In this document: positions 10,521 to 22,501 of the stretch, one piece after another
Numbering within the stretch: the stretch's first letter is position 1
Layout of the letters: each line of letters opens with the position of its first letter
Assembly: GCF_022965805.1 (NCBI RefSeq)
Contig: NC_133117.1
Coordinates: 11,990,183 to 12,054,182 of the forward strand
Length of the DNA stretch: 64,000 bases
Reading direction: 5' to 3'
From: Primulina eburnea
Taxonomy: Eukaryota > Streptophyta > Magnoliopsida > Lamiales > Gesneriaceae
Made by a program: the position numbers and the translations under genes
Notes under the pieces: model-generated
Database searches by the model: none
What the model was told of the DNA's origin: nothing
What the model saw: only the letters and a program-made list of their open reading frames with translations

Positions 10521-13500
10521 TGGAAAGACCTCGATTTTTTTTTTCTAATCATAAATCATAAATTCTAAAATACTAAACTAAATAAAATAACTTACCATTT
10601 CTAATAATCATAATAATTTAACCATTTAAATCTCAAGTGCATAAAATAAAATCCTAACTCATCACCTAACCAAAACTTCTTAAATTGACCTTTAAAAAGA
10701 TCAACTAACAATAAATAAAGCATAATAAATATCTCTAATAAATCATTAAAGTAATCTTAAATAATTTATCTAACAAGCTAGTGCGTAAACATAAAGATCC
10801 TCGGGTGTGTACTGCTGCACTCGATCCAATCAATCGTCAACACCTCCCATATATCATCAAATCTTGTATCATATAAACTTAGTGAGTCTAAAGACTCAGC
10901 ACGTTCTAAACATGGATAGTAAATAATACACATACAATCACATGTATTTAAAAGTCATATTTTTATTTAAAATATCATTTGAATAAATAAACCATTTATA
11001 AATCATTTTAGTATAATTAAATCATAAATCGTAAAATCATTTTAAAATAACTTTAAGCATAAATAATTTTTTTAAAAATATTTAAAATAAGCTTTAAGAA
11101 TAAATAGTTCATTTTAAAAATATCTTTAATCCTCATCATACATCATATATCATAAGAATCATTTTTATCATAAGCTTTCAATCATAAATCATTTTGGGTG
11201 AAGTTTGATCCTTGAAAGTGACTAACTTTTATCTTTTGGTCGACTGCAAACTTAGCTTCACATGGTCCATGGGGGTGTGCACTAGGCTCCACCGTGGAAA
11301 TACGATCATCGGGGTCCTCTGGGGGCCTTTTCCCATACACGGGGTACCCCTGGGCCTTGGCCCGTAAACAGGGTCCCTCTGGGGCCTTGGCTCGTATATG
11401 GGCTCCCTCTAGGGCCTAGGACCTCACGCCATTCCCACAAAATCATATATCATATATTTTGTTACAGCCAATTCACATCCTTCAAAATATTTTTCCTTTT
11501 CTTTAAAAATCATAAAATAAGACAGCTTTCCAAAAATATCATTTTAAACATTATAAATTGCACAGCTTTACCATAAATAATAAAATACATATTATCATCA
11601 AAATCATAATTTTAAATCATATAATATCATTTAACGTGCGTTATGATCCTTTGGGACGCTGCCAAGCATTTACGTATTTTCTTAAATGTAAAATTACTAT
11701 TTTGCCCCACACGTAAAAAATTCTTGAATTTATATTTTCTCACATTTAATGACATGGGATTATATTAAATAATTATTTAAGTTTAAATATAAATTTTCAT
11801 AATTTTAAAAAGCTCAAAACTAGGCTTTTTGATTAATTCTTTAATAACGTTTCGTGCGGCGATAAAATCTTGGATAAATCCAAAACTCAATATTTTGGTC
11901 CCAAATTTTAAACATAGAATTTTTATTATTTATTCTACCCTTGTGAACCATGAACCACACTCGTGGACCCATGGTTCCAATATTCTTCCTAAATTTTTGA
12001 ATTTGACACCTTATCGAACACACCGAGCCATCTTCCTCTTTACTCGAGCCACGCCTGAGCCACCTCGAGCCAAACCATATCCAACCCATTTAGGCACCAT
12101 CTTGACTGACCCTGACCCATATAACCTAGCCCTAGCTCGCTCAAATCCTGCTGGACAGAAGACCCGATGGCATGTGTGTGTGTGTGCGTGAGTCTCCTTT
12201 TAGTATTGGGACTCCTATCTAGTCTAGGACTCTTCCAGCCTTTCACCACCCAGCCCAACAGACCCGAGAGATCCATGGACCACGCCCAAACCCTTGAACC
12301 CAGCAGCGAACCACCTGGATCAAAAACAACCTGCGCGCCACCTTGTAGCTCCCCTCCCGTTCTCTCGTTTGGCTCGAGCCACAGCGCACCCTGCCGCTCC
12401 AGACCCTGGCCCGGCCCTTGCCCATGACACTAGGACCCTGATGAACCTACCCTGAGCCACCCATCTCCAGCAGCAGCCCCCTTGGCTGCTGTCACTTCCA
12501 CCAGGCAGCTCGAGGAGTCCCTGCTCCATGGGACTCCTCCAAAGCTGTGTGCGATGGTTCCTTGCCATGCTAGGACCCTTCCTGACCCTGAACCACCCCA
12601 ATACCAGGCCCCAACCCAAGCCTTGGCCAACCCGTGAGCCCCCATGCAAAGAAACGAGTCCGTGGACCACAACATGCACACACAACCTACTGTTCCTTCT
12701 TTTTGATTTTAGCCCACGATTACATCATGTTCTCTTTATTATTTTATCATGTTTTGTCCCTAATATATTCATATTTTTATCATGTATTGGAAGCTTAACC
12801 ATTGGATTCATAACATTTATAAACATAAAATCGTCACTTTTTTAAAATATACGATATACCTTAAAAATAATTCAACAATCATATTTTTCATGCATAAACA
12901 AATAAATAATGCATAATATGATTTTTATGATGTTTGAAAGGGTTTAGAAAACGTGCCTTTGCGTTAATAACGCTCGAATTTTTAATCGTCAGCGAGGAAG
13001 GACGAACGAGCGACGAAGAACACGAGCTTTCTTCTCCTTATTTTTTTGAAAATTATTGTGTGTGCAAGTGGAGGATTTTGGCTGATTGAAAGTGTATTGT
13101 GAGGTTTTGAAGACCTAATACACTTATTTATAATTTAATTAACAAGTTAAACGAACTTTGGTTTTGGGCTTGTATTCTTAAGGATAATTGAGCCTATTTA
13201 AATTAATTAAATTGGGCCCAATAACACTTAATTATTAAATAAAAAATTATAAAATTAGTTTCCATAAAATAATATTTTTAATATTTTAAAACTCCTTGTT
13301 TGTCCAAAACCGGCTTCCTGGGAAAAATCGAACTCGACTCGTAAAATAATTCGAACTCATACATTTTCAGAAAAACTAAATCGTTTTTAATCATATTAGA
13401 AAGTCTTTACATTATTTAATGAAAAATAAATATTCTTGTCTTGGTCGTCCTCGGTCTCTTTTCCCCTGTCTATTATCGAATATTCGGGTAAAATCCTTAA

Positions 13501-13654
13501 TTTCATGAAAACATGTCACATAATCATGCAATCATACATTTAATCATATAATAAATATCATACAAGAATTTCAAATCAATTAAATAAAACAATTAAGCAA
13601 TTAATATAATGTGCATGCATGCGGTTTACGTAGGTTGATTTTTCGAACGTTACA
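10521..13654 (-). mobile_element. LTR, family B (solo or truncated)
   Basis: 3.13 kb of non-coding DNA. Its plus-strand right end is TTCGAACGTTACA (minus-strand start TGTAACGTTCGAAAAATC), typical of plant gypsy LTRs. The left side abuts the end of element A exactly, so 'tggaa' may be A's target duplication and B may extend no further. It contains the dyad GTGAGTCTAAAGACTCAGC at 10882-10900, also present in variant form in LTRs B2 and H, and a 'ctggggccttgg' repeat at about 11330-11420. No coding domain is recognised. ORFs at 12.2-12.8 kb have no family features. Confidence 0.6.
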
Positions 13655-14149
13655 AGGATCTCAACAATCTATCCAAAGATGTTCACTCCCTGTTCATCCA
13701 AATAAACTCCATGATAAATAATTGCGCTTCAACGCCACAACTATCGAGTTCTCATGATGCTCTCACTCCGAAGATGGATCAAGTTAGTGAAAATTTGAAT
13801 TCCAAGATTGATTCAGTTCACACTCAAATTGCATCCAAGTTAGACATTGGGTCAGCCTTGATGACTTCAGTTGTGCACATTATGAAAATATATGTAGTTG
13901 TTCCCGGTGTTGACAAAAATGAGAAAAAAGTCAGAAAAAAAGTCTAAAGCTTAATATACTTACTGCAAAGAAATATGACAAGAAGAGTGAAGACACAAAA
14001 AATATATAGTTGATTATGTTTAACATAATGATCAAAAATTTTTGGAGCATTTTATTTCAGTTTTCAGTTTCATAAAATTAGTTTATCGGAATTTATTTTG
14101 CATAAATTGGACGTATTTCTTAATTTTGTCAAACACTAAAATGATAAAT
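13655..14149 (+). pseudogene. Gag-like internal fragment, copy 1
   Basis: A degraded reading frame of about 80 codons (13711-13947). It contains ASTPQLSSSHDALTPKMD and then a heptad-like region NLNSKIDSVHTQIASKL, suggesting a coiled coil. The same protein recurs at 15276-15500. The segment lies directly before an LTR start at 14150, so it is the 3' part of the internal region of a short LTR element. I do not recognise the family and call it gag-like only from position and composition. Confidence 0.4.
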
Positions 14150-15081
14150 TGTTGGAACAAAAAATTTATGTTTTGGTGTTAAATTATTAAGCTAAATTGA
14201 TTTGAGTTAAACTGAACTCCAAACCAAGCAGAACTAACTATTATAAACTAAACTGATTTACATAAACTGGACTGGTTGAGCATAATTGACTCGGACAAAA
14301 ACTGAAGTATCTCTTATCATTTTTTTTGGATGAGTTTTTCCATACTTTGCTGACAGAGCCAGAATCAACATTTGTAATAATGTCAGGAATGATGACCTAG
14401 ACAAAATATGCAGCTACGGCTGCATTATTTGGAACACATATCTTTTGAAGTTTGTGACCATTGCATTTCAAAAACTAAGAATAGAGATGCAGTTGAGTTG
14501 AGAAGCATTTACCCAATTACAAGTTTATAAGTTATGACGTTACAACCAAGTTTTTAGCTTTCATGATTAAGCTAAAACTGCTCATATGACACTTTACAAA
14601 GTATTGTATCTGATCATTAAAGATCATTAAGTGCTATGAATTCTACGTAATTCATTGTATTCGAGAACAGTTCGCATATTGTTTCTTCGTTTAGATGAGT
14701 AGACTAGGAGTTTCAGTTTTGGCAGTGTTAAGTCCAAACTGAACTGGGTTTTTGCAAATTTTTTGTAAAGATCAAAACCTTCTAGTGTAAGGATTTTCAA
14801 AAGGAATATTGGGTGACGTAGGATCTTGAATTCTCCGAATATCTAGAATCAAGCTAGAGTACATTTTACTTTAAGGTTACCATTCAGTTTACGTAGTCAA
14901 ACCATTATTTGAAGTCTTCTAATTCGTCAGTTTTGTTTCTTTCAGTACATATTTCGTTAGCCAAATGATAATGACAATCGAAATACCTTGTTCAGTTTCT
15001 AACCAGACTATATTATTTTTGAAAAATAAATTTGGGAAGTGTTTATTCAAACTCTTCTAAACACTTCAACCGATCCTATCA
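14150..15081 (+). mobile_element. LTR of a small tandem element (C2)
   Basis: It starts TGTTGGAACA with 'tttggtgttaa' just after, and ends CGATCCTATCA. The homologous solo LTR C starts TGTTGAAACA and ends CGATCCTAACA. An internal block with 'gggtgacgtagga' and 'tctccgaa' also matches C. Low-complexity 'aactgaact' runs occur within. 932 bp. Confidence 0.65.
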
Positions 15082-15751
15082 AGAACCAAGCCATCAGCTG
15101 ATCATTTTCTTTGATCTAAAAGCTTATATGATTGTCGATTCAACTGAATTGGAGCTTGGAGAAGATTTTGCTATTGATAATATTCTTTCAAATCTAACTG
15201 GATCAATGCTTTTCTTACACTAGACATGACATGAAAGAGATCAACTGCAACTGATGCTGAGAATTTGAAAGATAAGTGTTCAAGGACCTCTCAAGCCTAT
15301 CTAAATATGTCAATATATTGTTTATCAAGCTGGAGTCCATGAGAAAGAATTGTGCTCCAACATCACAACTATCTAGTTCTCATGATTCTCTTACACATGA
15401 GATGGATTTAGTGCATGACAAGCTTAAATTCGAAGATAGATTCAGTTCACACACAGCTCTGTGCAAATTTCAACTATGTCTGAACAAATGTCTTCAATAG
15501 TACATATCTTGAAGATATGTGGCTGCCCCTGGTGGAAAAAATATGTAAGTGCGCCTCAAGGACAAAACTAATAAAGCTAAAGACGAATATGCTTCAAAGT
15601 AGTCAGACAAAAAGGGGAAGATGGAGAAAAGACAAAAAATAGTTGTATTTGTTTCTAAAATTAGTTCATCAGAATTTTATATCAATACTTTTTTTTTCTT
15701 AAAATAGGTTGATTTATTTCTTAATTTTGTCAAACATAAAAAATGTGAAAT
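15082..15751 (+). pseudogene. Gag-like internal fragment, copy 2
   Basis: A 670-bp internal region between two C2 LTRs. The 15276-15500 ORF repeats the motif of copy 1 (CAPTSQLSSSHDSLTHEMD), again with a short helix-forming stretch. A purine run 'aaaaaggggaagatggag' at about 15611-15628 fits a polypurine tract ahead of the next LTR. No protease or RT is present, so the element is non-autonomous. Function unknown. Confidence 0.4.
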
Positions 15752-16150
15752 TGTTGGAACATTTATATTTTGGTGTTAACAAATTATACAAGGCAAAACA
15801 ATTCTTAACTAAACCGAACTGGCATTATCAATAGGGTAAATTGTGTATTCAACTGCATGGTGGTTTAGCGACATTAAGATCAAACCAAAAATTCTATGCT
15901 AGACTAAAAGTAAACCAAAGCATCGATCTTGATTGTGAAAGACTAAGGAAATTAAAATAACATGAATTCAGTATTACAAGTAGTACTACCAGAATGTTGC
16001 TATATCAAACCCCTGTCTATGATCCTAAATCTATAAAGAAATAATTTTAGAAAAGTTCTTAAATCTCAGTTGACAAACCATCCCCGGGGATCTAAAATCT
16101 ACCGAGACTTGAAGGAACACTTCTAGTGTAAGGGAATGAAATGAGTGTTT
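15752..16150 (+). mobile_element. Truncated C2 LTR
   Basis: It starts TGTTGGAACATTTATATTTT and follows the C2 pattern for about 400 bp, to 'cacttctagtgtaaggg', before merging into the gypsy integrase fossil G. The 3' end is missing. Confidence 0.5.
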
Positions 16151-16189
16151 TCGATTTTGTTAACAATGTCTTTCATGTCAACTGATAAA

Positions 16190-16287
16190 AGCAAATTATT
16201 AAAGGCCTTCTGAACTTCTAAGATGCCCTTTATCTATACCTAAGTGGAAATGGGATAGCATCATCGTGGATTTTGTGGTTGGACTTC
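16190..16287 (+). pseudogene. Fossil gypsy G integrase, piece 1
   Basis: The plus strand reads IPKWKWDSIIVDFVVGL up to 16287, matching the first catalytic Asp block of Ty3/gypsy integrases. Upstream codons towards about 16190 are degraded. The reading breaks where Athila-like element E is inserted and resumes at 41523. Confidence 0.8.
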
Positions 16288-16756
16288 TGTTGCGCATTTT
16301 CTTGATTGCTCGCAAGTGCACGATGTCAAGTTATAGTAAAATGTAATTTTGAGTACTAGTGTCGATCCCACGAGGAATGTATTTCTAAACTTATATTAGT
16401 GTTTGTAATTGAAATAGTCTCGACTTTATTTAGAATATCAATCGACAGATTTGTTTGCACCAATAACTAGATTGAAAATAAATTTAATTATAGTACCAAA
16501 TAATAGTAAACAACAATGGAATAAAAGATCTAGAGGTCCGATTTCACGCAACTATCCACCATATGTTATTTTGTGTAGCTATATTATAAATGTCCTTCTT
16601 ATTCATTAGCCAAGAATTCTAAATTATCTACTCCTTCTTCCGATTGTTAAGTAGATACTAATTATCTAACAAAGGAGTGTAACATCCCCGTCAACAATAT
16701 ATAATTAAATAACACAATAAGCAATAACTTCTTTTAATGGCTTCAATAGCAATATA
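16288..16756 (-). mobile_element. 3' LTR of E, distal piece
   Basis: Matches 40221-40690 of the 5' LTR closely, including 'gtgtcgatcccacgaggaatg'. It stops at the target duplication ATATA (16752-16756) where element F inserted. Confidence 0.92.
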
Positions 16757-17675
16757 TGATACGAACACGGGTGGTCAAGCCCCAAGGAAAGCATGGGATC
16801 CTTTGCAGTTTCCGGACGGACCAATCACGAGGGGACGACTAAAGAAGTTCAAGGAGGCACTACAAGGAGTCATGAGCAAGCATGAAGGGGTCTTGATGCA
16901 TGGGAGTACGTTGGGAGGCGAAAGGAATATTATTCAAGCATTAGTGAATCAGGCCGAGTCTACACGGATGTGCACACGGACCTGCACACGGGGTCCGTGC
17001 CCTTTACAGCCAAGGATGAAGAATTCCAGTGTCTACACGGACCCAAGCACGGACCAGTACACGGGGTCCGTGTCCTTTGATATTTGCGAAGACAGTGTCT
17101 ACACGGACCTGTACACGGAGGTGAGCACGGGGTCCGTCTCCCTTATTTCCAGCTGAAGTTTAGTTCCCGAGTGTACCGGACCCGGGCACGGACGGCTACA
17201 TGGGGTCCGTGTCAGAGCCGGCTGCGCGAGAAATTTCCTTTCTAGAGTTTTATTATTTTTGGAGACTAGATTCTTGATATCTTTTGTTATTTAAACATAT
17301 TTTGGACGAAAATTTGAACACTTTTTCAGATTATTATTGATATTTTATCATTGTTCTTGAGTTTTTTCTCAAACAATTAAAGCTTTTGCTTTGTCAAACA
17401 AAAATCAAACTTATCAAAGTTTTCAACTTTGTGGCGTTTGTCGATCGTTCTTGTGTGGATTGTCTTAGACTAGTTCTTCGAAGGTTCGTTCTAATCACGA
17501 TTGTTTATTCCGTGTTTATTTGTTGCTAAAATTTTCATAGTTTAGAGGTGAATATCACAACACACACTTGATTCAAAAGGTCGGGACAACACAACGATTC
17601 TTTGTTTGATATTAAATTGAGGGCGCGATTAATTTTTAATCGTGTTTGCTTTTATTCGTACAAAGATTCACATCA
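16757..17675 (+). mobile_element. 5' LTR of F
   Basis: It starts TGATACGAACACGG and ends ATTCACATCA, two bases before the primer-binding site. It encodes a copy of the integrase C-terminal tail in frame (16737-17156) and holds four dyad units around ACGGACC/GGGTCCGTGT (16958-17213). Confidence 0.93.
16958..17213. repeat. GGACC/GGGTCCGTG dyad repeats in F 5' LTR
   Basis: Four units of roughly 60-80 bp, each with ACACGGACC and the inverse GGGTCCGTGT, with spacers such as 'ttccagtgtct'. The same array is at 29408-29664 in the 3' LTR. Confidence 0.9.
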
Positions 17676-17677
17676 TT

Positions 17678-17690
17678 TGGTATCAGAGCC
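17678..17690 (+). promoter_or_regulatory. Primer-binding site of F, tRNA-Met
   Basis: TGGTATCAGAGCC follows the 5' LTR by two bases, the standard initiator tRNA-Met primer site. Confidence 0.93.
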
Positions 17691-17970
17691 AGGTTAATTG
17701 AATTCAAGTAAGTTTATCTTTCATTCTATTAGCAGATCTAATTATCCTTTAATTCCGCTTTTAGATCTGTTTGTTCTATCGTTCTTCGTAATTTTTTTTC
17801 GTGAATCTGTGATTCTCGAAATTTGTTGGTGTTTTTTTTTTTAGGATTTTCGAGTAGTATTCAGCCAAAAAAAAAAGAGTACAAAAATTCCGAAAATTCA
17901 CCATTATTTCTTTTTGATATCTTGTTCTATTTTCTTTAGAGAGTCATAATCAATTACCTCTCACAGTCAA

Positions 17971-18021
<51 letters not shown>

Positions 18022-18336
18022 CATATCTTCGAATTCTTGTCTACACAGTCCAAGTGAGTCGGTCGCATTTGTTCCCAAGTTGGGAATTGATTGTTTGATA
18101 TACTCAAATACAAAGGTTGAGAACACCTTCGAGAGAAGCATCAAATTCGAGTGGAAACATTTGAGTGAGTGTTATTTCTTTGGAGTGACTAGTGAGTATT
18201 TGTTGTGAGCAAAAAAAAAAAAATAGGAGAGGAGAGGAGAGACGAGTGAACTTCTTTGGAGTGACCGTGAGCATTTGGGTGAGGACTATTTTTGTTTTCT
18301 ACTAACGTTTTCTTGCAGGTACAAATCCAAAATTAA
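17691..18336 (+). other. Untranslated leader of F
   Basis: An AT-rich leader between primer site and gag, with poly-A/T runs, a (TA)n tract at about 17972-18019 and a short GAGAGGAGAG purine repeat near 18228. No ORF of note. Confidence 0.7.
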
Positions 18337-21300
18337 ATGGAGAGGGAGGTAGGAGATAGTTCGAATTCGGGGTTGCCTAAGGTCCAAATGGATGCGTTGT
18401 TGGGGCATTTTAGTAGGATGATGACGACCCAAATTGAGTCATTGCATGAAAGTTTGGATAAGCTTGAGGTTGGTGTTAGTGGGAGTAAATCTAAACCTAG
18501 GGATTTGGGTAGAGATGATGAGGAATGTGATTTGGGAGGAGACGAGGAGAGTCAAAATGAGAATTGGGGTAGAAATGGAAGAGGTAGAGGAAGAAGGGAA
18601 GCCATGCGAGGTAGATATGAGGAGACTAGGGAAGATGGTCACATGGGTAGCATTAAGATGAAAATACCATCGTTCCATGGGAAATCTGACCCGGAGGCAT
18701 ACTTAGAGTGGGAAAAGAGGGTAGAGTTCGTATTTGAATGTCACCACTACTCCGAACAAAAGAAGGTGAGGTTGGCGGTGGTTGAATTCTTAGACTATGC
18801 TCTCATTTGGTGGGATCAACTAGTGACCACTAGGAGGAGGTGTAATGAGAGACCCATTGAATCTTGGGATGAGGTGAAGAGGGTAATGAGGAAGAGGTTT
18901 GTGCCCAATAACTATTATAGGGAGATGTTCAAGAGGTTACAAACTTTGAGGCAAGGGGTAAAGAGTGTGGAAGACTACTATAAGGAGATGGAAGTAGTCA
19001 TGATTAGGGCAAATATTGAGGAGGATAGTGAGGCGACCATGGCCCGTTTTCTTTGTGGTTTGAACAGGGAGATACAAGATCAAGTGGAGCTGCGGCACTA
19101 CTTAGATCTAGACGAGATGGTGCAAATGGCCATAAAGGTGGAGCAACAACTCAAGAGGCGAGGAGTTGGCCGCACCAATCAAACTGGGGGTGCATCATCT
19201 TCTTGGCGGTCAGGTGGAGCGAAGCGTGAGGAAAATAAAGTGGTGGCCAAGCCAAGATTTGACACTAAGCAAGAGGTACCTAAGCGAGGAGTCCAAGGTA
19301 AATCTGAAACTCCTTCTAATCGTTCTAGAGATACTAAATTTTTTAGGTGTCAAGGGTTGGGTCATATTGCTAGTGAGTGTCCTAATAAGAGGGTGATGTT
19401 TTTGAATGATTATGGTGAGTATGAGTCTCAAAGTGATGGAGATGGTGAGGGTATTGATGGTGATATGCCTGCGTTGGAGGATCCCGATGAGGGATATGGG
19501 GCGGTTGTAGGAGAAGCGCTAGTGACTAGACGTATCATGAGTGCCCAAGTCAAGGATGATGAGGCTAGCCAAAGAGAGAATTTGTTCCACACTAGATGTT
19601 TTGTGAATGGTAAGGTTTGCAATATAATCATAGATGGGGGTAGTTGCACTAATGTGGCTAGTGTTGAGATGGTGGAGAAATTGGGGTTGCCTACAATAAA
19701 ACACCTTCAACAATATAGGCTTCAATGGTTGAATGATTGTGCGGAGGTGAAAGTGAATAGGCAAGTTCTAGTTGCGTTTTCAATTGGGAAGTATATTGAT
19801 GAGGTGATGTGTGATGTGGTGCCAATGCATGCTTGCCATATTTTGTTGTGTAGACCTTGGCAATTTGATAGGCACGTTACTCATGACGGGTTCAAAAATC
19901 ATTACTCATTTACTTTAAAGAAAGAAACCATTGTATTGCTTCCTTTGTCCCAAAAGCAAGTGTTGGAGGACCAATTGAAAAAGAAAAAGAGAGATGAGGT
20001 CGAAAAAAAGAGTGAATTAAAGAGTGAGGTGGCCTTAGAAAATAAAAATGAAATGGCTGAAAAAAAGAGAGATGAAAAGAGTGAGATAGCCATACAAAAG
20101 AAAAAAGAGAGGAAAGAAATTGAGGGGAAAGAAAAAGAGAGGAAAGAGGCCAAAAAGAAATCATATATGGCCCAAAAAAGTGAGTTGAAACAATTGTTAC
20201 ACACACATGAGCCACTTGTGTTGATTCTTTACAAGGAGATCCTCCTAAACACAAGTGATATAGTCGGGTCTCTCCCGAGCATTGTTGTTTCCCTTTTGCT
20301 GGAATTTGACGATATATTTCCAGAGGAGCTACCTCAAGGGCTACCACCATTGAGGGGGATCGAGCACCAAATTGATTTGGTGCCCGGGAGTGTATTGCCA
20401 AATCATCCGGCCTATAGAAGCAATCCGGAGGAGACTAAGGAGCTTCAACGGCAGGTAAGTGAATTGTTAGATAGGGGTTTTGTGCGTGAGTCCATGTCAC
20501 CTTGTGCGGTACCTGTTTTATTAGTTCCTAAGAAAGATGGCTTATGGCGTATGTGTGTAGATTGTAGGGCAATCAATAACATAACCATTAAGTATAGGAA
20601 TCCCATTCCTAGACTAGATGATATGTTAGATGAATTGCATGGTGCTTGCATCTTCAGAAAGATTGACTTGAGGAGTGGTTATCACCAAATTAGAATGAGG
20701 GAAGGTGATGAGTGGAAAAATGCTTTTAATACCAAGTATGGGTTATATGAGTGGATGGTCATGCCATTTGGCTTAACTAACGCTCCTAGCACTTTTATGC
20801 GGTTAATGAATCATGTTTTGCGTGCACACATAAGGAAATTTGTTGTGGTTTACTTTGATGATATCCTAGTGTATATCAAAAATTTGAAAGAGCATGTTAA
20901 CCATTTGAGACTTGTGCTAATCACTTTAAGGGCTGAAAATTTATATGCTAACTTGAAGAAATGTGATTTTTGTACTAGCAAACTTGTCTTCCTTGGGTTT
21001 GTGGTAAGTTCACAGGGTATACACGTTGATGAATACAAGGTAAGTGCTCTTCGAGATTGGCCAACGCCTACTACTGTTGGTCAAGTTCGAAGCTTTCATG
21101 GTCTTGCAAGCTTCTATAGGAGGTTTGTAAAGGACTTTAGCATATTGGCGGCACCGATGACGGCGGTGATCAAGAAGAACGCTCCATTCCATTGGGGCGA
21201 GGAGCAAGAGAAGTCCTTTAATCTCATTAAGCAAAAATTAATTAATGCTCTTTTACTTGTTTTACTTGATTTTGCTAATACGTTTGAAATTGAATGTGAT

Positions 21301-21921
21301 GCTTCAGGTGTAGGTATTGGTGGAGTGTTGATGCAAGGAGGGCGGCCGGTTGCATACTTTAGTGAGAAGCTTAATGGAGCGGCCTTGAATTATCCCACAT
21401 ATGACAAGGAGTTCTACGCGCTTGTGAGTACCTTAGAGACGTGGCAATACTACTTGAGGCCTAAGGAGTTTGTGATTCACACGGATCATGAGTCTCTTAA
21501 GCACCTTAAGGGCCAACAGAAGTTGAACAAGTGGCATGCCAAGTGGGTGGCGTTCATAGAGACGTTCCCCTACATCATCAAGTACAAGCAAGGTAAGGAA
21601 AATGTAGTGGCCGACGCACTATCACGAAGGTACATACTAATCTCTACCTTGGAGTCAAAAATTTTGGGGTTTGAGCATGTGAAGGAACTGTATGTGCTAG
21701 ATGAGGACTTTAAGAGTTTGTTTAAAACTTGTATGCATGGTCCACATGAGAAATTCTACTTGCATCATGGTTTCCTGTTTAGAGAAGATAGGTTGTACAT
21801 CCCTAAATCATCCATTCGTAAACTACTTGTTAGGGAGGTACATGGGGGTGGTTTAATGGGACATTTTGGTGTGGCTAAAACTTTAAGTGCATTGCATGAA
21901 CATTTTATTGGCCACACATGA
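18337..21921 (+). CDS. F gag-protease-RT-RNase H polyprotein, copy 1
   Basis: A 1194-residue frame starting [12 protein letters not shown]. Gag occupies about residues 1-330 ([20 protein letters not shown]). A zinc knuckle follows near 338-350 with its first Cys replaced by Phe ([15 protein letters not shown]). Protease is near 430-530 ([13 protein letters not shown]). A very charged Lys/Glu linker spans about 546-611. RT is at about 680-870 with YFDDILVY, and RNase H at about 980-1090 ([31 protein letters not shown]). The integrase HHCC region begins near 1170 ([10 protein letters not shown]). One T lost near 21905 shifts the frame, ending the ORF at 21921. RT substitutions such as FRKIDL for FSKIDL suggest decay. 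The start is the first Met after the leader. Confidence 0.92.
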   Translation: MEREVGDSSNSGLPKVQMDALLGHFSRMMTTQIESLHESLDKLEVGVSGSKSKPRDLGRDDEECDLGGDEESQNENWGRNGRGRGRREAMRGRYEETREDGHMGSIKMKIPSFHGKSDPEAYLEWEKRVEFVFECHHYSEQKKVRLAVVEFLDYALIWWDQLVTTRRRCNERPIESWDEVKRVMRKRFVPNNYYREMFKRLQTLRQGVKSVEDYYKEMEVVMIRANIEEDSEATMARFLCGLNREIQDQVELRHYLDLDEMVQMAIKVEQQLKRRGVGRTNQTGGASSSWRSGGAKREENKVVAKPRFDTKQEVPKRGVQGKSETPSNRSRDTKFFRCQGLGHIASECPNKRVMFLNDYGEYESQSDGDGEGIDGDMPALEDPDEGYGAVVGEALVTRRIMSAQVKDDEASQRENLFHTRCFVNGKVCNIIIDGGSCTNVASVEMVEKLGLPTIKHLQQYRLQWLNDCAEVKVNRQVLVAFSIGKYIDEVMCDVVPMHACHILLCRPWQFDRHVTHDGFKNHYSFTLKKETIVLLPLSQKQVLEDQLKKKKRDEVEKKSELKSEVALENKNEMAEKKRDEKSEIAIQKKKERKEIEGKEKERKEAKKKSYMAQKSELKQLLHTHEPLVLILYKEILLNTSDIVGSLPSIVVSLLLEFDDIFPEELPQGLPPLRGIEHQIDLVPGSVLPNHPAYRSNPEETKELQRQVSELLDRGFVRESMSPCAVPVLLVPKKDGLWRMCVDCRAINNITIKYRNPIPRLDDMLDELHGACIFRKIDLRSGYHQIRMREGDEWKNAFNTKYGLYEWMVMPFGLTNAPSTFMRLMNHVLRAHIRKFVVVYFDDILVYIKNLKEHVNHLRLVLITLRAENLYANLKKCDFCTSKLVFLGFVVSSQGIHVDEYKVSALRDWPTPTTVGQVRSFHGLASFYRRFVKDFSILAAPMTAVIKKNAPFHWGEEQEKSFNLIKQKLINALLLVLLDFANTFEIECDASGVGIGGVLMQGGRPVAYFSEKLNGAALNYPTYDKEFYALVSTLETWQYYLRPKEFVIHTDHESLKHLKGQQKLNKWHAKWVAFIETFPYIIKYKQGKENVVADALSRRYILISTLESKILGFEHVKELYVLDEDFKSLFKTCMHGPHEKFYLHHGFLFREDRLYIPKSSIRKLLVREVHGGGLMGHFGVAKTLSALHEHFIGHT

Positions 21922-22501
21922 AACGTGACGTTGAGCGTGTTTGTGACAAGTGCATTACTTGTAGGCAAGCTAAATCTAAAACACAACCACATGGCTTGTA
22001 TACACCACTTCCCGCCCCTAGTGAACCTTGGGTTGAAATTTCTATGGACTTTGTTTTGGGGTTGCCTAGGACAAAGAAGGGGAGGGATTCAATATTTGTT
22101 GTTGTTGATAGATTTTCTAAGATGGCACATTTTATTGCTTGTCAGAAAACCGATGATGCTTCTAACATTGTGGACTTGTTCTTTAGAGAAGTCGTTAGGT
22201 TGCATGGCATGCCTAAGAATATTGTGTCTGACCGTGATGTTAAGTTCTTAAGTTACTTTTGGAAGACTTTATGGGCTAAACTTGGCACAAAATTGTTGTT
22301 TTGTACTACTTGTCATCCTCAAACGGATGGGCAAACTGAAGTTGTTAATAGGACTTTAGGAACACTTTTGCGTGCTATTCTAAAAAAAAACTTAAAGAAT
22401 TGGGAGAATTGTTTGCCTTTTGTTGAATTTGTTTATAATCGTTGCGTGCATTGTACTACAAATTATTCGCCATTTGAAATTGTTTATGGTTTTACTCCTT
22501 T
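21922..22501 (+). pseudogene. F integrase, copy 1, frameshifted and truncated
   Basis: The integrase continues in another frame: [12 protein letters not shown] (zinc Cys pair), then [19 protein letters not shown] with the first catalytic Asp, [11 protein letters not shown] with the second, and [13 protein letters not shown] with the Glu. It stops after [10 protein letters not shown] because copy 2 begins at 22502 out of frame, giving a stop within a few codons. The C-terminal domain is missing. Confidence 0.88.

Noticed and set aside
12167..12845. GC-richer ORFs on both strands inside LTR B
   Set aside because: Overlapping frames on both strands with Pro/Ser-rich low complexity and no family motif; likely chance ORFs in LTR DNA.
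19902..20401. Minus-strand Phe/Ser-rich ORFs suggesting membrane proteins
   Set aside because: They are the antisense of the Lys/Glu-rich linker of F polyprotein, repeated in all three copies.
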